DNA of 64,000 bases from Cynocephalus volans (lineage: Eukaryota > Chordata > Mammalia > Dermoptera > Cynocephalidae): the NCBI RefSeq assembly GCF_027409185.1, contig NC_084474.1, positions 10,037,382-10,101,381 on the forward strand, written 5' to 3'. Below are positions 47,946 to 60,845 of this stretch, one piece after another. Position 1 is the first letter of the stretch, and each line of letters opens with the position of its first letter. Made by a program: the position numbers and the translations under genes. Below the pieces are notes generated by a model that had not been told where the DNA came from, made no database searches, and worked only from the letters and a program-made list of their open reading frames with translations.

Positions 47946-48181
47946 TTTGGGATAAAGTTTAGATAAGAAGATAACTGACTTATTTAGTTCATCTATAACT
48001 TTTGCATAATAGCAAAGTTATAAATATGCTTTTGTTCATAAACATAAAACTGGGACTCAAAACTATTTGTTGATTCAATTAAAAATAAGGTAATCTATTG
48101 GTAAACTGTTTTTTGAGATAATTCTGTGTGAGTTTGAAGAACTATTTTGCCCAAACACAATTGGGTGTATATATTATAGGG

Positions 48182-48338
48182 TTTTTTTTTTTTTTTTTTT
48201 TTTTTTTTTGTCTTTTTCGTGACCAGCACTCAGCCAGTGAGTGCACGGGCCATCCCTATATAGGATCCGAACCCGCGGCGGGAGCGTAGCCACGCTCCCA
48301 GCGCCGCACTCTCCCGAGTGCGCCACGGGCTCGGCCCA
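48182..48338 (-). mobile_element. tRNA-derived SINE (CYN-like)
   Basis: This minus-strand copy is close to those in the provirus, with a T tail of about 28 (48182-48209), a reversed B box near 48265 and its 5' end (ggccgagcccgtggcgc) at 48337. The bases attataggg flank both ends (48173-48181 and 48339-48347). The long pure tail suggests a young insertion. Confidence 0.9.
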
Positions 48339-49349
48339 ATTATAGGGGTTTTTTTAATGTTATATTTCTTCTCAGTGAAAATTACTTTGACATTATTCTC
48401 ACCAAAAGATTTTAGGCTCATAGAACTATTTGTAGAACTTTTAAAGTGCAAAAATTTACTATTTGAAGATATCACCAAATTAAACTAGTAGAAAGTGCCA
48501 ATTTGGCTTGGCAGTGAGTGCTGAAAAGGGAAAGTTTATTTAAATATGTATATACACTACAATCATGTCCCTAAGAGTCACATTCAAAATCATACCCCAT
48601 CTGGTCTGGCCCAGAGGTGGACACACGCTAAGCAGATATTGCAAGACAAGGATTGCAGGATTCAAGATTAATTTAATCAAATCAGAAGATTCTCAAGACA
48701 GCACAGTTGTTCTGGGAACATGTCTGGATATTCCAGTTTGTTGCAGTGGATTGATAGTCCTTAACGGGTGACAAGGTCAAGTGAGGGAGGATGAGCTACA
48801 GTAGCTCAGGTGATCAATGCATCTTTCCATGACACGATCAAAACCATGCAACTATGGGGACACTGGTGTCCAAATGCCGCATTCTATAGACTGAAAATAC
48901 ATCAATAACGGCAGATATTTAGAAATTGACAAAAATATATAACATTTTCTGAGTTTTACTTTCAGCACTTGCTTCTTTTATCATAATACCTCTAATTTCC
49001 TTGGAAGGAGAAAAAAATAAATTGAAAGAAACTTTTAAAAATGACAGCTAATTCTGGGGGTAATTTCAGGATAAGTGTATATACAATGCTATGGTTTCAC
49101 ACTGCATGTGTATAGTATGGCAAAAGAGTTCCTAGTTCTTATAATGAAACCAAGTGTATTAATACTTCATATCTTTAGATGATGTTTCACCTGAACTAAG
49201 ATCAATACTGAACTGCCCCTCACCATTGATATTTATCTATACTTTTAATAGTATTTCATTTCATTTTTTACTTTACAATTGTTTTAGGAATCTATTGCAG
49301 TGGAACAAGTTACCACAAACACAGTGGCTTAAAACAAACAGATGCATTT

Positions 49350-49910
49350 TTATGCATTGAATTGTTTCCCCAAATTTACGTGTTGAAATCCTAACTCCCA
49401 GTACCTCAGAATGTAGCCTTATCAGGGTACTTCAAAAGGATCATGGAAAAATAAGAATTAAAAGATAATACAAAAATAGAATTAAAAGATAAAACTAATC
49501 TTTTCGTGAACTTTTTGAAGTACCCTCACATTTGGAAATAGGGTCATTGCAGAGTAATGAGTTAAGAAGAGGTCACACTGGAGTAGGTGGGTCCTAATCC
49601 AATAGGATCAGTGACTTATAAATAGGGGAAATTTGGGCAGAGACATGGACACAGGAAGAACACCATATGAAGATGAAAGCTGAGATCAGAGAGTTAGAGG
49701 AGAAGCCAGGGAATACCAACGATGCCTGTGAACCACCGGAAGCCAGGAGACAGGAGCAGATTCCCCCCCCACAGCCCTCAGTAGGAACCAACCCTGCCAG
49801 CACCTTGATCTCGGACTTCTGCCTCCAAATTGTGGGACAATAAATGCCTGCCGTTTAAGCCACCTGGTTTGTGATACTTTGTTACAGCATCCCTAGCAGA
49901 CTAATACATT
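49350..49910 (+). repeat. MLT1-like MaLR LTR, interrupted by a small hairpin element
   Basis: The LTR starts with ttgtttccccaaatttacgt and ends with gtttaagccacctggtttgtg followed by actaatacat. The segment at 49434-49532 does not belong to the LTR: the LTR sequence breaks off after ccttat and resumes at ttggaaatagggtc. Confidence 0.75.
49434..49532. mobile_element. Small inverted-repeat (MITE-like) DNA element
   Basis: A block of about 100 bp begins agggtacttcaaaa and ends with its reverse complement ttttgaagtaccct. The complementarity extends imperfectly inward (catgg against cgtga). The interior is A-rich and carries the repeated unit agaattaaaagata. Form and length fit a mariner-like non-autonomous transposon. 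The target duplication cannot be resolved: the flanks are at or ta. Confidence 0.6.
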
Positions 49911-51374
49911 GCAGCCTCTCACAGTTTGGTAGGTCAGAATTCCAGGCACACGTGAGCTGGTTCTTTGTTCAGTCTTGTGAGGCTGCAATTGAGACGCTGG
50001 CTGGGCTACATTCTCATCTGGTGGTCTGACTGGGGAAGAATCTGCCTCTTGGCAGAACTCATTTCTTCACAGCTATGGAACTGAAGGCCACCCACAGGTC
50101 TGAGGGGCTGTCCACAGTTCCCTGCCACATGGGCCTCTTCACAGCCACCCACAGCATGGCTGTTGTCTTCTTCATGACAGCGTGAGATTCTCCCTCAGTC
50201 TGTCTGGTAAGACCGAGTCTTATATACTGTAGCATAATCATGGGTGCAACATCCCATCACCTTTGCCATGTTCTGTTGGCAGAAGCAAGTCAGAGGTCCT
50301 GTGCTCACTGAGGGGGGCTGCACAAGGATCTGCCTCATCTGGGCTGCATTAGGGGGTGACCCCCTTGACAGTCCTGCACTTGGGACACTGCACTTGATTT
50401 CCTCTTACGAATCAGGAGGATATTTCTCAATATCTACAATAAAAAATGTACTGTATTGTCAATATATAGCATACCACAAATTTTACCTTTTTTGCAGATT
50501 GTAGTCTTTTAAAAAGTATAAAATAAAATCATTATTACTGATTTTAGGGGAGCATTAAAAAGTAACAAAGGTTGTATCAAACTTTAAAAATAAGGTACAA
50601 ATAAGATAATAACTGCAAAGTACTCATAAGTCTTAGAACCCTGAGGAAGATCATTGCTGTGAACTTCTAACTCCTAATCTCATTTAAGAGTTCTCTCTTG
50701 TTCCCTATTGGAAAAATGTTACTTTATTTTATGTATGTTGTTATATATTATACACAACGCATATATAATATATATTACACTAACTTATAATTACTTATGT
50801 TGTCCTCCTTCCTTTAATTTTTAAGCCAAAATTAGATTTATTCATCATTTCAGCTTATATTTTATTAGAACTTCCCATGACTTCTATGTTTATTCAGCTG
50901 TCTTTTCTCTAGCATCTTAAGTTGCGTGTTTGTTAATTTATTTGTATTATTTCCTTTTTAATAATGAAGATGCTCAATAATGAAGAATATATTTTTTTTT
51001 CTGTATTTACCTCTGTTTCCCATAAATTTTGATTCACAACATTGTCATTAATATTTTTTAGATATTCCACTTAATTTTTATTGCCTTCTTGACAAAATGT
51101 TTATTTGGTCAAATGATTTTAAAACTTTTAAACAATTTTGTTTTAAACTTGATTACTTAATTTTAGATTATTTGAATTGTGGTGAAAGAATATGGCCCAT
51201 GTAAAGCTTTCTCTTGGAAATTTCAGTGTTCCTCATGACCTAGCATATAACCAATTTTTGAAAATTCTCCATGACATTTTGAAGATATTGTTCATTTTGA
51301 TTTATAGGGTAGAAGGCTGGAGTCTTCTCTCACAAGTTGATCTCATTAATAATATTCAAATATAATTCTATTAA

Positions 51375-51810
51375 AGTGTTGTAGTAGATTGAATTGTGTC
51401 CCCACAAAACTCATTGAAGCTTGAATTGTGTCCCCCAAGTTTTATGTATCAGAAGCTTAGCCCCCACTGTGACTGTTAAGAGGATGGGAAATCCTGTTAT
51501 GGTAACTGAAAGGTGGAGCCTTGAAGAGGTGACTGGATTGTAGGACCGTGCAGTAGTGAATGCATTAAAAATGGTGGCCAGGGGCATGGTTCTGAGGGCT
51601 TTAAAAGAAGAGGAGAGTCTGTCTTTCTCTCTCTGCTCTCTCTGTTCCACCATCTTGCAATGTGAGACCCTTGGGTCACTGTTGCCACCACCAGATGGAC
51701 TTTGGACTTCCCAGCCTCAGAAACTGTAAGCAATAAATGTCGTTTTTCTTTATGCATCACCCAATTTGGGGTATTTTGTTATAAGCAACACAAAATGGAC
51801 TAATACAGGT
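51375..51810 (+). repeat. MaLR LTR (MST/MLT1 group), near complete
   Basis: The LTR runs from ttgaattgtgtccccacaaa to gggtattttgttataagcaa and aatggactaataca. The opening about 30 bases are partly duplicated (51391-51409 and 51422-51436). It contains an aataaatgtc polyadenylation signal near 51730. Confidence 0.75.
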
Positions 51811-54800
51811 GTGTTGAATGGATACTTAGCTATTTCAAAAATGAGATTTTTAAAAAAACTTCTCAACAAAGTTAATGCTTTTCTTCCCTAAATTCGACTT
51901 TTAAAAATATTGTTATTGCCACTCCTGTTTCCATCTATGTGTGTGCCCAACGTACTTTAACCTATGCTTTTATATTTGACTATTCTCAATATTTTGCTTT
52001 TTATGTCTCTTGTCAATGATGTAGAGTTAAAAGTTGCTTTTGGATACATCTGAGAATCTTAAACTTTAAATAATTCTCAATGCATTTAAATTTCAACCAC
52101 ATCTGGGTCTTATTAGCATTCTTTAATTCTTTTAGTTTCTGCTTTGTTGGTTTCCGCTAGTGATCGGAAGGTCACACATCTTGTTTTTTACTGGATATTT
52201 TACATTTCATGGAAGCATATTTGAGGCTGTTTCATTAATTACCTATGATAATACTAAAGCAAAATTAATAATTCTAAATATAATGAGAACTTAAAAAATT
52301 TTTATTGTAATACTAAAAGGCATGTATCTGATAGAAAAGTAAGAGACCATTTTCCTAAATTAAGCAACTTAATGAAACTTTGTTTATGGATTACTTAGTT
52401 CTGATACAGAAAGGTTTTTTTTTCCCCTTGGGATATGTATCATAGATTGCAAATAAATGCAGATGCTGCATTTGGAAGACAACATCCTTAGAACTTATGA
52501 CAGGATTATTTTTAAGGGAATGCTTGCTACTCTAGCTTTATACTCCAGCAGGTAAAGTCAAAATTATCAGAAGAGTTTGATTCATTAACTGAATCACTTT
52601 TTGAATACACATCCTGCTTGGTATTTCAGGGTGATTTAGTGCCTTTTTTCTTGCTGTGATGTTTGTTCTCACCTTGATTTCAACAAGATTTTCATATAAG
52701 ATACTACGTGCTAGTAGAAACAAGGAAAGTGGGAGATGTCCTTATGTTGTTCTATTAAAAATAGCAACAACTTTCAAAGACAAACCTGAGAACACTTGCA
52801 ATTTAATTGCTTCATTAAAGCTTTATAGTAGTTGCTGAAATCTTACTTTAGTTATATTTGCAAGGCATTTTACAAGTGAAGCTTGAAATAGTCATAGTAT
52901 CATGAAATATTATGGTAATAAAATTAGTCTCTTATGAAAGAAATTAAACTTTCATTAGCTAACAAACATAAGCACGATTTATTTGAAAGAAAGTCATGAG
53001 TAAACCTAAATATATTTACATTTGTACATAAAATATACTGTATATTACTTGATGCTTTAAAGACAGAACTTAATGTGAAGTATGCAGCTGGAAATTACAA
53101 GACCAGATGGTTCCATAAATCCCAGTGGAAGATATACATCTGTTGACTCTTTATGAAATTGTTTTATCTGAAGGAAGTTTTATTTAATGGAGTGGCGTGG
53201 CATCTTAGCACACCACGTGTCTTGTCCTAGGAAATGTGCCACCTGCATTAGGTGTAATTTCTCATTTCTAAAATAAATGGAGAGTAAATTATTTACTGTT
53301 TAATATTCAAAGAATGTTTTATGCTCCATTCAAAGCCATTTTTATCAGTAGGGTTTTGATTTATTTAATTTATGTCACAAACAAATGTGCCAATTATAGG
53401 GTTGGCTGAAATAAGTAGACTGGTAATAAGAACTTGTGAATACTGTTTAATTGCATCTGTAATGCCTGCAAGATTATGCAAAGACTCTTGATCTATTGAT
53501 TAGCTAATACTGAAAATTAGCTTAAATTGATGTTAAAATGTCAAGATTGTTCCATATGCAATTTGTTAGCTATAAGATTCTAAAAAGGAAGGTTATTAAG
53601 CAGAAGAAGAGTTCCCATGTTTACTACAAGTGAAAGAGACTTGGAGGAAATTATAGAAAATAGAAAGAAAGGAAAACTAGCTATGAGATTTCATGGTCCA
53701 ATGAGAAAAAAAAAAAAACAGACTTGGAGTCAGGGAGTTCTATCCCTAGTTTTGTTCGTAATTAACTGAGGGCAGTCACTTCAACTTTTTCAATTCCTGC
53801 TTCCTAATCTTAGAATGAAGTGTTTTTTGTTCTGTTTTTTAATCAAATAATCTCTCAGGTAGTCTCTAGCTCTAAAAACCTTTCATGAAGATAACTAAGG
53901 GGGAAAAGAACCTAGGAATTTAAAGTGAAATGCTTTATAAAGGATGATAAGTGATATAAAATATTAAATCTCAAAAAAATTGAGAATTTTTGCTTTATCT
54001 TATATGAGATTTTTGGCTTTCTCATTATATTCATTGAGTCCATCATTTACCAATCTTGATTGCTGTGATACTTTGATAATTACAAGTACAACAATTGCCT
54101 CATGAGGTTTCCTTGTTCCCTTTTCCTTAAAAGCAAATCAGATCAATCAATATTTTGAATTGCTACTTGTTACTTAAAAGTTAACTTAACCAGCTCTCTG
54201 TCCAGAACTCTCTTTGTTACTCAGGCTTTTCTCCAGATTTTCAGTGGGCACTTACTGTTTCCTAGTACTTACCTACAGTATTGAATTACTACTTCTCTGC
54301 TGGCTAAAAGAATAGGAACAGCAAATCAAGCAATTGATTCATCTGATAATTATTCCACAAACTACCCTAATGTTGTATATGCTTTGAGTCAACTTGTACA
54401 TTGTTTTGACATGAAGTAAACTAATTGTCAATTGAATAACATTTTCTCATGTACTCAGAAAAATAAAAACTTCCTCATGGACAATAGGTAAAATAATCCT
54501 TGACCAGAATCTCCCATGATTTGAATCAGGGTATTGTTTCCTTACCAGTATTAACCCTTCCAATGCGCTGTATTAAAGGACTAAGCCACAAGTATCCCAG
54601 TTTTCCCCTACATAACTTGTCCATCTACGTCTTGCGAGTTTATGTTTAGAATCAGCAGGTAGCTCCCAGCCTGCCTCTGATGTTCTCCACAATTTCTGGT
54701 ACCACAAGAGTGGTACCCATGCAAACCACAGGCTTCCCCCGCTGACTTCCAGCACACTGCTGCAAGGCCCAAATACAAAGAAATTGTACAGGATTAAACA

Positions 54801-55789
54801 GGGAATATCTAGAACTGGTCCCTGAAGGGTCATCTTAGTAGACAGCCTCTGGTTTGTCTTTAGATGTGTGTGCATGTATCTGTTCACACACTTTTAAATG
54901 CAATTTGCTCATACAGACAGAACCTGAGTCACTTACATGGAGACAGCAGATAGTTTAACCCCATGTGTCAGAATACTATGGGCTGCAAAATAAACCCACA
55001 AGGCAAAAGCAAGAAGTCAGCAGCACTGAATGGAACAATTAGATGCCTAGGGAAGGTAGGTTCCCTGAATTTTTGGAGATTAATTGCATGATTTTTTTTT
55101 TTTTTTAAACAAAGAGCTTGTGGGTTTGTATTTGAGTAGGAAGGGAATATATCAGATTGGAAAATTTAGTCCAAGATCTACAACATACCTTGACAACTAT
55201 GCTCACTTCTGGACATCACACTTTAATAAATATCTTGATAAATTATAGTGTTCTGAGAGAATAACTAACATACAAAATCAGACTAATGAAACAACTCTAA
55301 CTCATGTAACATGAAGAAAATGGAGAGCTGGTGGGGGGGATGTCTGTTTAGTGCAAATGGAAAGAGACTCGTTGGAGAAGAGATAACCATAACCGTGTTC
55401 AAGCGATGGACCTGATGTCATATCAAAGGAGAATTAGAATTCTCCCACGTTTCTCCACAAGGAGAAAAATTACCAAATAGAATCCTGTCGTGGTAAGTTT
55501 GATCTTAGTCGTAGATTAAAAGTGAATCCTAATGACTTGTCTTTAAATGCAACGGATTCTTAGAAAACATGGGCTCAGAGGCCATGGGATTTGCATCTTT
55601 CCTCTTTCCAGACTAGGAGACAGGAAGGGGGCCAGAAGACGTAGCAAACGGTTACTATCTGCTTTGCTTTCTTCCCGAGGTAACTCCTGAAGTTCCTGGT
55701 AAGAGCTCTTTCCATCTTCAAAGACTTCACAGAGACTTTTACAGCTGAATTCCGGGTCCTCCCTGATCAAAGCTGGTTTTCTCACGTGT
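51811..55789. other. PXDNL intron, AT-rich, no gene seen
   Basis: The sequence is mostly unique-looking and AT-rich. A MIR-like remnant may lie at 53718-53830 (tggagtcagggagttctatc). I found no exon consistent with PXDNL between the exons at 44659 and 62897, and none is needed because the phases join exactly. Confidence 0.5.
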
Positions 55790-57060
55790 CGCCTCAGTGC
55801 GTTCTTAGCCCTCGCAGTGGTGTGCGTACGACGAGCAAACAGAAACTCCTGCGACCTTCAGCGCCACCTACGCTGGCCAGCGCTGTCACACACGAAAGCC
55901 CCTGCGCCTGGGGTTTCCCCAAAGCGCTCACCCCTCGATCGGCTCGCAGCTCAGCGGCAGACGAGCAAGGTCCCGCCCGGTCCCCAGCAGGTGGACCCTC
56001 CCTGCAGGACGTGCGTGCGGCACAGCGCGGAGCTCCGCGACGCGGGGAGCACCTCGCAGGGATGGGCACCCCGCAGGGACGGGCACCCGCAGAGATGGGC
56101 ACCCCACAGGGACGGGCACCCGCAGAGACGGGCACCCCGCAGGGACGGGCACCCCGCAGGGACGGGCACCCCGCAGGGACGGGCACCCGCAGAGATGGGT
56201 ACCCCGCAGGGACGGGCACCCGCAGAGACGGGCACCCCGCAGAGACGGGCACCCCGCAGAGACGGGCACCCCGCAGAGACGGGCACCTCGCAGAGATGGG
56301 TACCCCGCAGGGACGGGCACCCCCAGAGATGGGCACCCCGCAGGGACGGGCACCCGCAGAGATGGGTACCCCGCAAAGATGAGCCCCCGCAGAGACGGGC
56401 ACCCCGCAGGGACGGGCACCCCGCAGAGACGGGCACCCCGCAGAGACGGGCACCTCGCAGAGATGGGTACCCCGCAGGGACGGGCACCCCCAGAGATGGG
56501 CACCCCGCAGGGACGGGCACCCGCAGAGATGGGTACCCCGCAAAGATGAGCCCCCGCAGAGACGGGCACCCCGCAGGGACGGGCACCCCCAGAGATGGGC
56601 ACCCCGCAGGGACGGGCACCCGCAGAGATGGGTACCCCGCAAAGATGAGCCCCCGCAGAGATGGGCACCCCGCAGACGGCCTTCCCAGCCCGGGCGGGCC
56701 TACCTGGGCGAGCTGCGGGCTCTCGCAGCCTCAGTGCGCGTAAGGATGCGGCCGCCCGAGGAGGCCCCGGGGCAGGACCCGGCGGAGCGTCCCTGGGGGG
56801 CCACCTGCGCCCACCTCTGGGGGGACCTGAGGCTTACATTTCTGAGCTTCCACAGTCGGAGCTTCCCGGGTGTCGCCACGTCTCCAAAGGCCAAGAATGA
56901 ACTGAATGCGTGGGATGCCTTCCTGTCCTGAGCCCGAGGGAGGCTCATGTCACAGCTCGGCCCCGACCAGCAAGTCTGCCACCTCCCGGGAGGTTTCTGC
57001 CACGCAGGTGACCTCGACAACCCGATCCAAACCCCAGTCACCCACGAGATGAAAAGTCAC
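55790..57060. other. CpG-rich block containing a minisatellite
   Basis: CpG density rises sharply inside an AT-rich intron. Both flanks of the repeat array (55790-56050 and 56690-57060) are also CpG-rich, so the block is not only the array. It could be a CpG island that escapes methylation or simply a GC-rich repeat domain. I see no core promoter element that settles this. The long overlapping ORFs in all frames come from the repeat. Confidence 0.7.
56050..56690. repeat. GC-rich minisatellite, 16-17 bp units in a 167-bp higher-order period
   Basis: Units such as gggcaccccgcagagac and gggcacccgcagagat repeat about 38 times. Marker variants repeat at a fixed distance: gggcacctcg at 56281 and 56448, agatggg plus taccccgcag at 56294 and 56461, and aaagatgagc at 56375 and 56542, all 167 bp apart. 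A third copy of aaagatgagc is at 56641, 99 bp on, so the last block is shortened. This indicates block duplications of about ten units. Confidence 0.92.
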
Positions 57061-58009
57061 TGGCTGTTCCAGGATCCCAAACAGCCAGAGAGAGAGGAGC
57101 AGGAGGTGGCACAGAGCAAACACAACCCGTGGGACAGAGGAGGCAGAAGAACACCGGATTGAAATAATTAATAATAATAATAATAATAAAATGATAGGAT
57201 TTAAGGAATGGCAAGTGCTACAGAAAAAAGACATCCTAAACAGATGATGTTGTAACAAAGAAAATTATTAAAAAGAGGACGGTCCCTGTTGAAACTGATT
57301 AGTGAAATTTGATATTAGTGGTTATGTGCAAAAAAATATCTCAGAACATTTAGCAAAAATATCTAAAGAGTTGGAAATACGAAGAAAAAGAAAGGAGATT
57401 TGGAGGATAGAACCCAAAGACCTAGAACTCAAATAAAGGATGTTTAAAAAGGAAAAAAGAATAATAATATTTGAAGGATATATATATTTACACAATAATT
57501 AAGAAAATGTGAGCTACAAATTTTCCTTTGTGGAGGAAAAATGCAAATCTGTGAATTAAAACTGCTCCTTAAGTTTGAAACCGGGTTGAAAAAAAAATTG
57601 CATCTATGCATATTCTGATCTAATTCTGGAAATCTGAGGGAGTAAAAAAGGTCTACAGGATGCCAGTGAAACCTATTTAGGCAGGGAAAAAGCAGGCCGG
57701 CACCTAACCTTCCAAGTGCAGTGTAAGGAGCTAGAGTTCACATAAGGAACAACCGCCAGCAGCCAGGAAGCAGACCACAGCCCAGGAACCCTGCCCAAGT
57801 GAAATGCCCTCACTTTTAGGGAGAAAAAGGTACTGAGCACAGGAAATAACCTGCAGAATATATTACACAAGTACCACAAATTAGAAAGTATTACTTGAGG
57901 AAAAAAACTAAAGAATAAGTGAAACAGATCAGACCACTTCAGGAAATGGGAAAAGAAAGAAAACAGTGATAAGGAGCAAAGAAGCACCACCCACCTATAC
58001 ATGCACACC

Positions 58010-58530
58010 CCTGTCTGTGTGTACACCTACACGTGTACACCTGTACATATGTATACCCATACATGAACACATCTATATGTGTGTACACCTACACATGTAC
58101 GCCTATGCAAGTGTACACCCATACACATGTACTCCTGTATGAGTGTACACCTATTTGTGTACACCTATACACATGTACACCTATACATGCACAAACCTAT
58201 ACGTGCATACACCTGTGCAAGCATGTGTACTCTATACATGAGTACGCCTACACACATATATTCCTATACATGAACGTACACACCTCTACATATATATTCA
58301 CCCATACATGTGCACATCTCTACATATACACACCCATACATGTACACATCCCTACATATACACACCCATACATCTACACATTTCTACATGTGTAGATAAA
58401 TGTACAGATTCATACATATATACAGTTAAACATGTACACACCCATACATGAACATACCTATACACGTACTGTACATACCTATACATGTACACACATATGC
58501 ATTCACACCTGTACATGTATACAGATAGAC
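58010..58530. repeat. Degenerate TACACC/TACATG tandem array
   Basis: Roughly 14-18 bp units built on cctatacatgtacacac repeat for about 500 bp with much variation. The sequence alternates purines and pyrimidines for long stretches. ORFs rich in Tyr, Thr, His and Cys arise from it and are not genes. Confidence 0.85.
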
Positions 58531-60845
58531 ATGATACATTTTACGTAATTAGGTATGCAATGCATATGCATATAACAGGGTAAAAATGTAAGGCTAACCT
58601 ATTGGGGAAAGCTCTCGATAACAGTAAATGAAGTAACTAAATTAAAGGAAGTTCTGATATGAATGAAACTGTCTTCACACTCAGAGCTGAAAGGGAGACG
58701 GAGCAGCATGGGTAAAATGCACAGATATATCTGTCAGTGATAAAGGCTACAGGAACAAAAGCAGCCTACTTAAATATATGAAAATTTATATAAAGAAAAG
58801 CAAATAAGTCGCTTCAGGGTAAAATGATAAAACCGTTTCAATTCAGTGATAAGCCTGGAATGATCATCTTACCACAGTGATCCGTAGAATTTGCAGAGAG
58901 CTCATACAGATTGAGAAAAGGAAGAGCCTATTAATACACAATGTGCAGAGGAGCAAATCCCCAAAACCAACAACCGTGGACAAAGTTGCTTAAACATACT
59001 AATAGAGAAATGTAAATTAAATTTGAAACTTGAGATAAGTTTTCACTCACTGGGTTATCAAAAGAAGGCAAGAGCTATAACACCAATCATTGATGGGGAA
59101 ATGGAAAAATGGGTATTCATAGAATTGTTGATGAAATTGTAAAGTTTACCTTTTTTAGAAATAAATCTGAAAACATTTTTATTAAAAAAACATATGCTCC
59201 AACTCAGCAACTTTCCTTTTAGAGTTCTGTAAGAATCTAGCCTATGGAAATATAAGCACTGATGTATGCAAAGTATGGCTGCATAACTTTTGGTATATAT
59301 AAACATATCTATTAAACACTGAGCAATAATTAAAATAAGTTATTTGTATGGAATGACGTGGGGAAATCTGTACAAGGTATGAAGCAAACATAAACAGACG
59401 GCATAATGAAACTACTTAAGGGCAAAACAAACAAACAAACAAACCCAGCATGCTTTTGTAGGATTGTCTCCAGTTTCAGTGAAGAGAAATTTAAAGTTCA
59501 TGCGCAGATAAAAAAAACTCTTCATATAACGTGATGAATGACATGAGAAGTGAAAAACAATTCCAATTCCTTAACACTCCCAGTTTCTCTACAACTACAT
59601 CACCCACACAAACCCACGGCGTTACAGCTAAGTGGCGGAAAGCCCATGTCCTTTTTTTAGGTCTTGTGCCTTCTACCTATTAAAAATAACAAAGAATAGT
59701 TATCCAAAATGCAGTTGCATTTACATTATTACTGTTTTGAACACATTTGAGCTTCATTTCAATATGTTCATACATTGAAGAGAAGTAGAATTTCCCCAGG
59801 ATTTTTAAAAATTGTAGTTAATTCAAATTTGGGATATTGTGATGATCAGTATTAACCAATAGGCTACTAATCATGGAAAACAGAACTGAAGAAATAGCCA
59901 TGCTGAAACAAAATTCTTCTATAAGAGTAATATAAAGAGTTGAGAGTCAGTTTAATAATACCTTTCATTCTGACAAAGGACTTCTTGGAGTGGCCTTTTA
60001 AATCCCAAACAGAACTCTATAGTTTTCTCTAGGGGTCAGTGCATTAAATCATTTAAATGCCATTACTTTATTCGTTTTAGTCTGAGAATAAGATCAGCAA
60101 ATGAGAGTGAAGAATTTTTCACCATGAATGAAAACATGGCAAAGATAAGTGTAGTGAGTAGTAAAGATAACAATTTCCAGGTCCTTTGATTCTCTCTCTC
60201 TCTCTCTCTCTCTGGGAAAGTAACAACTCCAGGCCTCAGGGGTGGACACAATGTGGCCTATACAAGCACTTCTGGACTGCATTAACTCAGACCATTAAAA
60301 TGTAGGACCTTCCTGAAACTACAGCCATGATCCACAAACCTCTCCCTTAGTGGCTGAAAGACTCAGCCCACCCATAGTTTATAAAAAGGAAAGTTTCTGT
60401 TCACTGGGAGGTGTGAGAAGGCCATAACATAAATAAGTGGCCCACCCTTGAGCAGTTACTTAAACACCATCATTTAAAGTCCCTCATTTTACAGAATGAC
60501 TTTTAATTTGGTTTTCTGAAAAAAATCTATGCTTGTTAGCCAAAAAGTACACAGAAAAAATACATGTGCATCCATTCACAAAGGTTCTCATAAACATTTG
60601 CAGACTCCTTGCATTATGGCAGTGTATTTTGCTACTCCAGTGATTTTGCTACTGACATGCTTTCTGAGCATCATTGTTTAAGAAAGAGATGTGCTGCAAC
60701 ACCCGAGTGGCTTTGAGAATGACAGTGCCGTGAAGAAAAACACTGTGTTTTTCTATCCAACTTAGTAGTAGATATTTACTACTGGCTTATTAATTTCCAG
60801 ATATTTCTTGAGACGTGCTCAGAGAAAGAGTATTCTAACTACTCA
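58531..60845. other. PXDNL intron sequence, no gene seen
   Basis: There is a short CAAA run (59427-59444) and a TC microsatellite at 60191-60213, which sits in a minus-strand ORF rich in Glu and Arg that is not a gene. Nothing else is recognised. Confidence 0.5.

Noticed and set aside
53020..53600. AT-rich unique stretch as a conserved enhancer
   Set aside because: It looks free of repeats, but conservation cannot be judged from a single sequence.
56050..56690. Regularly spaced repeats as a CRISPR-like array
   Set aside because: The units are contiguous tandem repeats without unique spacers, in a mammalian intron.
55794..56743. Long overlapping ORFs (up to 308 codons) on both strands
   Set aside because: They are produced by the stop-free 16-17 bp minisatellite in several frames at once, with Gly/Pro/Arg/Ala/Cys repeats and no start or splice context.
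58033..58395. 120-codon Tyr/Thr/His/Cys-rich ORF
   Set aside because: It comes from the degenerate TACAC tandem array and has no gene context.
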